From contig NZ_KE383992.1 of assembly GCF_000423225.1 (NCBI RefSeq), positions 544,541 to 608,540 on the forward strand: a stretch of DNA of 64,000 nucleotides, given 5' to 3'. A program made the translations under genes and the position numbers. Every line of letters begins with the position of its first letter. Position 1 is the first letter of the stretch. This document shows, piece by piece, positions 63,874 through 64,000 of the stretch. This DNA comes from Kaistia adipata DSM 17808. GTDB taxonomy: Bacteria; Pseudomonadota; Alphaproteobacteria; Rhizobiales; Kaistiaceae. Under the pieces are notes generated by a model. The model ran no database searches, had not been told where the DNA came from, and worked only from the letters and a program-made list of their open reading frames with translations.

Positions 63874-64000
63874 CCGGCTCAAGAACGCGGGCGGCACCGC
63901 TGCCAGCGAACGGAAAACTCGTCTCTGAGTTTTGTTATTTGGGTGCTTGACGGGCCATCGGTTGGTGGCTAGATAAGCACCTCTGGTTCGGCCGGTTGGC

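Overview
This is a GC-rich chromosomal segment from an alphaproteobacterium, most likely of the order Hyphomicrobiales (Rhizobiales). The evidence is the gene order rho, mnmE, mnmG, rsmG, parA, parB with convergent holA, lptE and leuS, the glnK-amtB-aminotransferase-ftsK-lolA-xthA block, two FtsK-type motors, an Omp25/31-like porin, and intergenic repeats of rhizobial type. A genus cannot be fixed from sequence inspection alone.

Region 1 (1-13.8 kb) is the chromosome partition neighbourhood. It holds Rho, a thioredoxin-domain YyaL-like protein on the opposite strand, the tRNA and rRNA modification genes mnmE, mnmG and rsmG, then parA and parB. Two parS centromere sites are visible, one between mnmE and mnmG and one inside the rsmG coding sequence. 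leuS, lptE and holA run towards parB from the other side. Region 2 (14-31.5 kb) is housekeeping: YggS, an L,D-transpeptidase, an OmpR-type response regulator with a stand-alone cyclic-nucleotide-binding protein, exonuclease III, LolA, membrane FtsK, a DapC-like aminotransferase, AmtB/GlnK, TesB, a UbiH-type hydroxylase, Trm112, a Lon-N protein, a CnoX-like thioredoxin, a prolyl-tRNA editing protein and an outer-membrane barrel. Two near-identical tRNA-Gly(GCC) units, each with its own promoter and terminator, end this part.

Region 3 (32.3-55.3 kb) is an accessory carbohydrate-acid block of three ABC-import modules. Each has a solute-binding protein, two permeases and an MsmX/UgpC-type ATPase. 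Module 1 carries a UxuA-type dehydratase, module 2 an enolase-superfamily dehydratase, and module 3 a DHDPS-family aldolase/dehydratase plus an adjoining GMC oxidoreductase and an IlvD/Edd Fe-S dehydratase. Each module has its own GntR/FCD regulator. Every binding-protein gene is followed by a GC-rich stem-loop before the next operon gene. An Hsp20 gene with a heat-shock-type promoter lies between modules 1 and 2. The block looks like a set of uptake and dehydration routes for aldonates or uronates or their oligomers; the substrates cannot be read from the sequence.

Region 4 (55.4-64 kb) returns to single genes: a TupA-like ATP-grasp protein, an Rnk-type regulator with a possible leader peptide and attenuator, a DedA-PAP2-LssY fusion, a 2-oxoglutarate/Fe(II) oxygenase and a second, apparently soluble FtsK. 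The window closes with a strong rRNA-type promoter and no gene after it, so an rRNA operon probably starts just outside. Regulatory signals supported by sequence include a sigma-54-like promoter for glnK-amtB, a sigma-32-like promoter for hsp20, a CtrA-like box before the aminotransferase-ftsK pair, several operator palindromes and many intrinsic terminators. Two intergenic repeats have CTAG at both ends, and in both cases the TAG forms the stop codon of the neighbouring gene.
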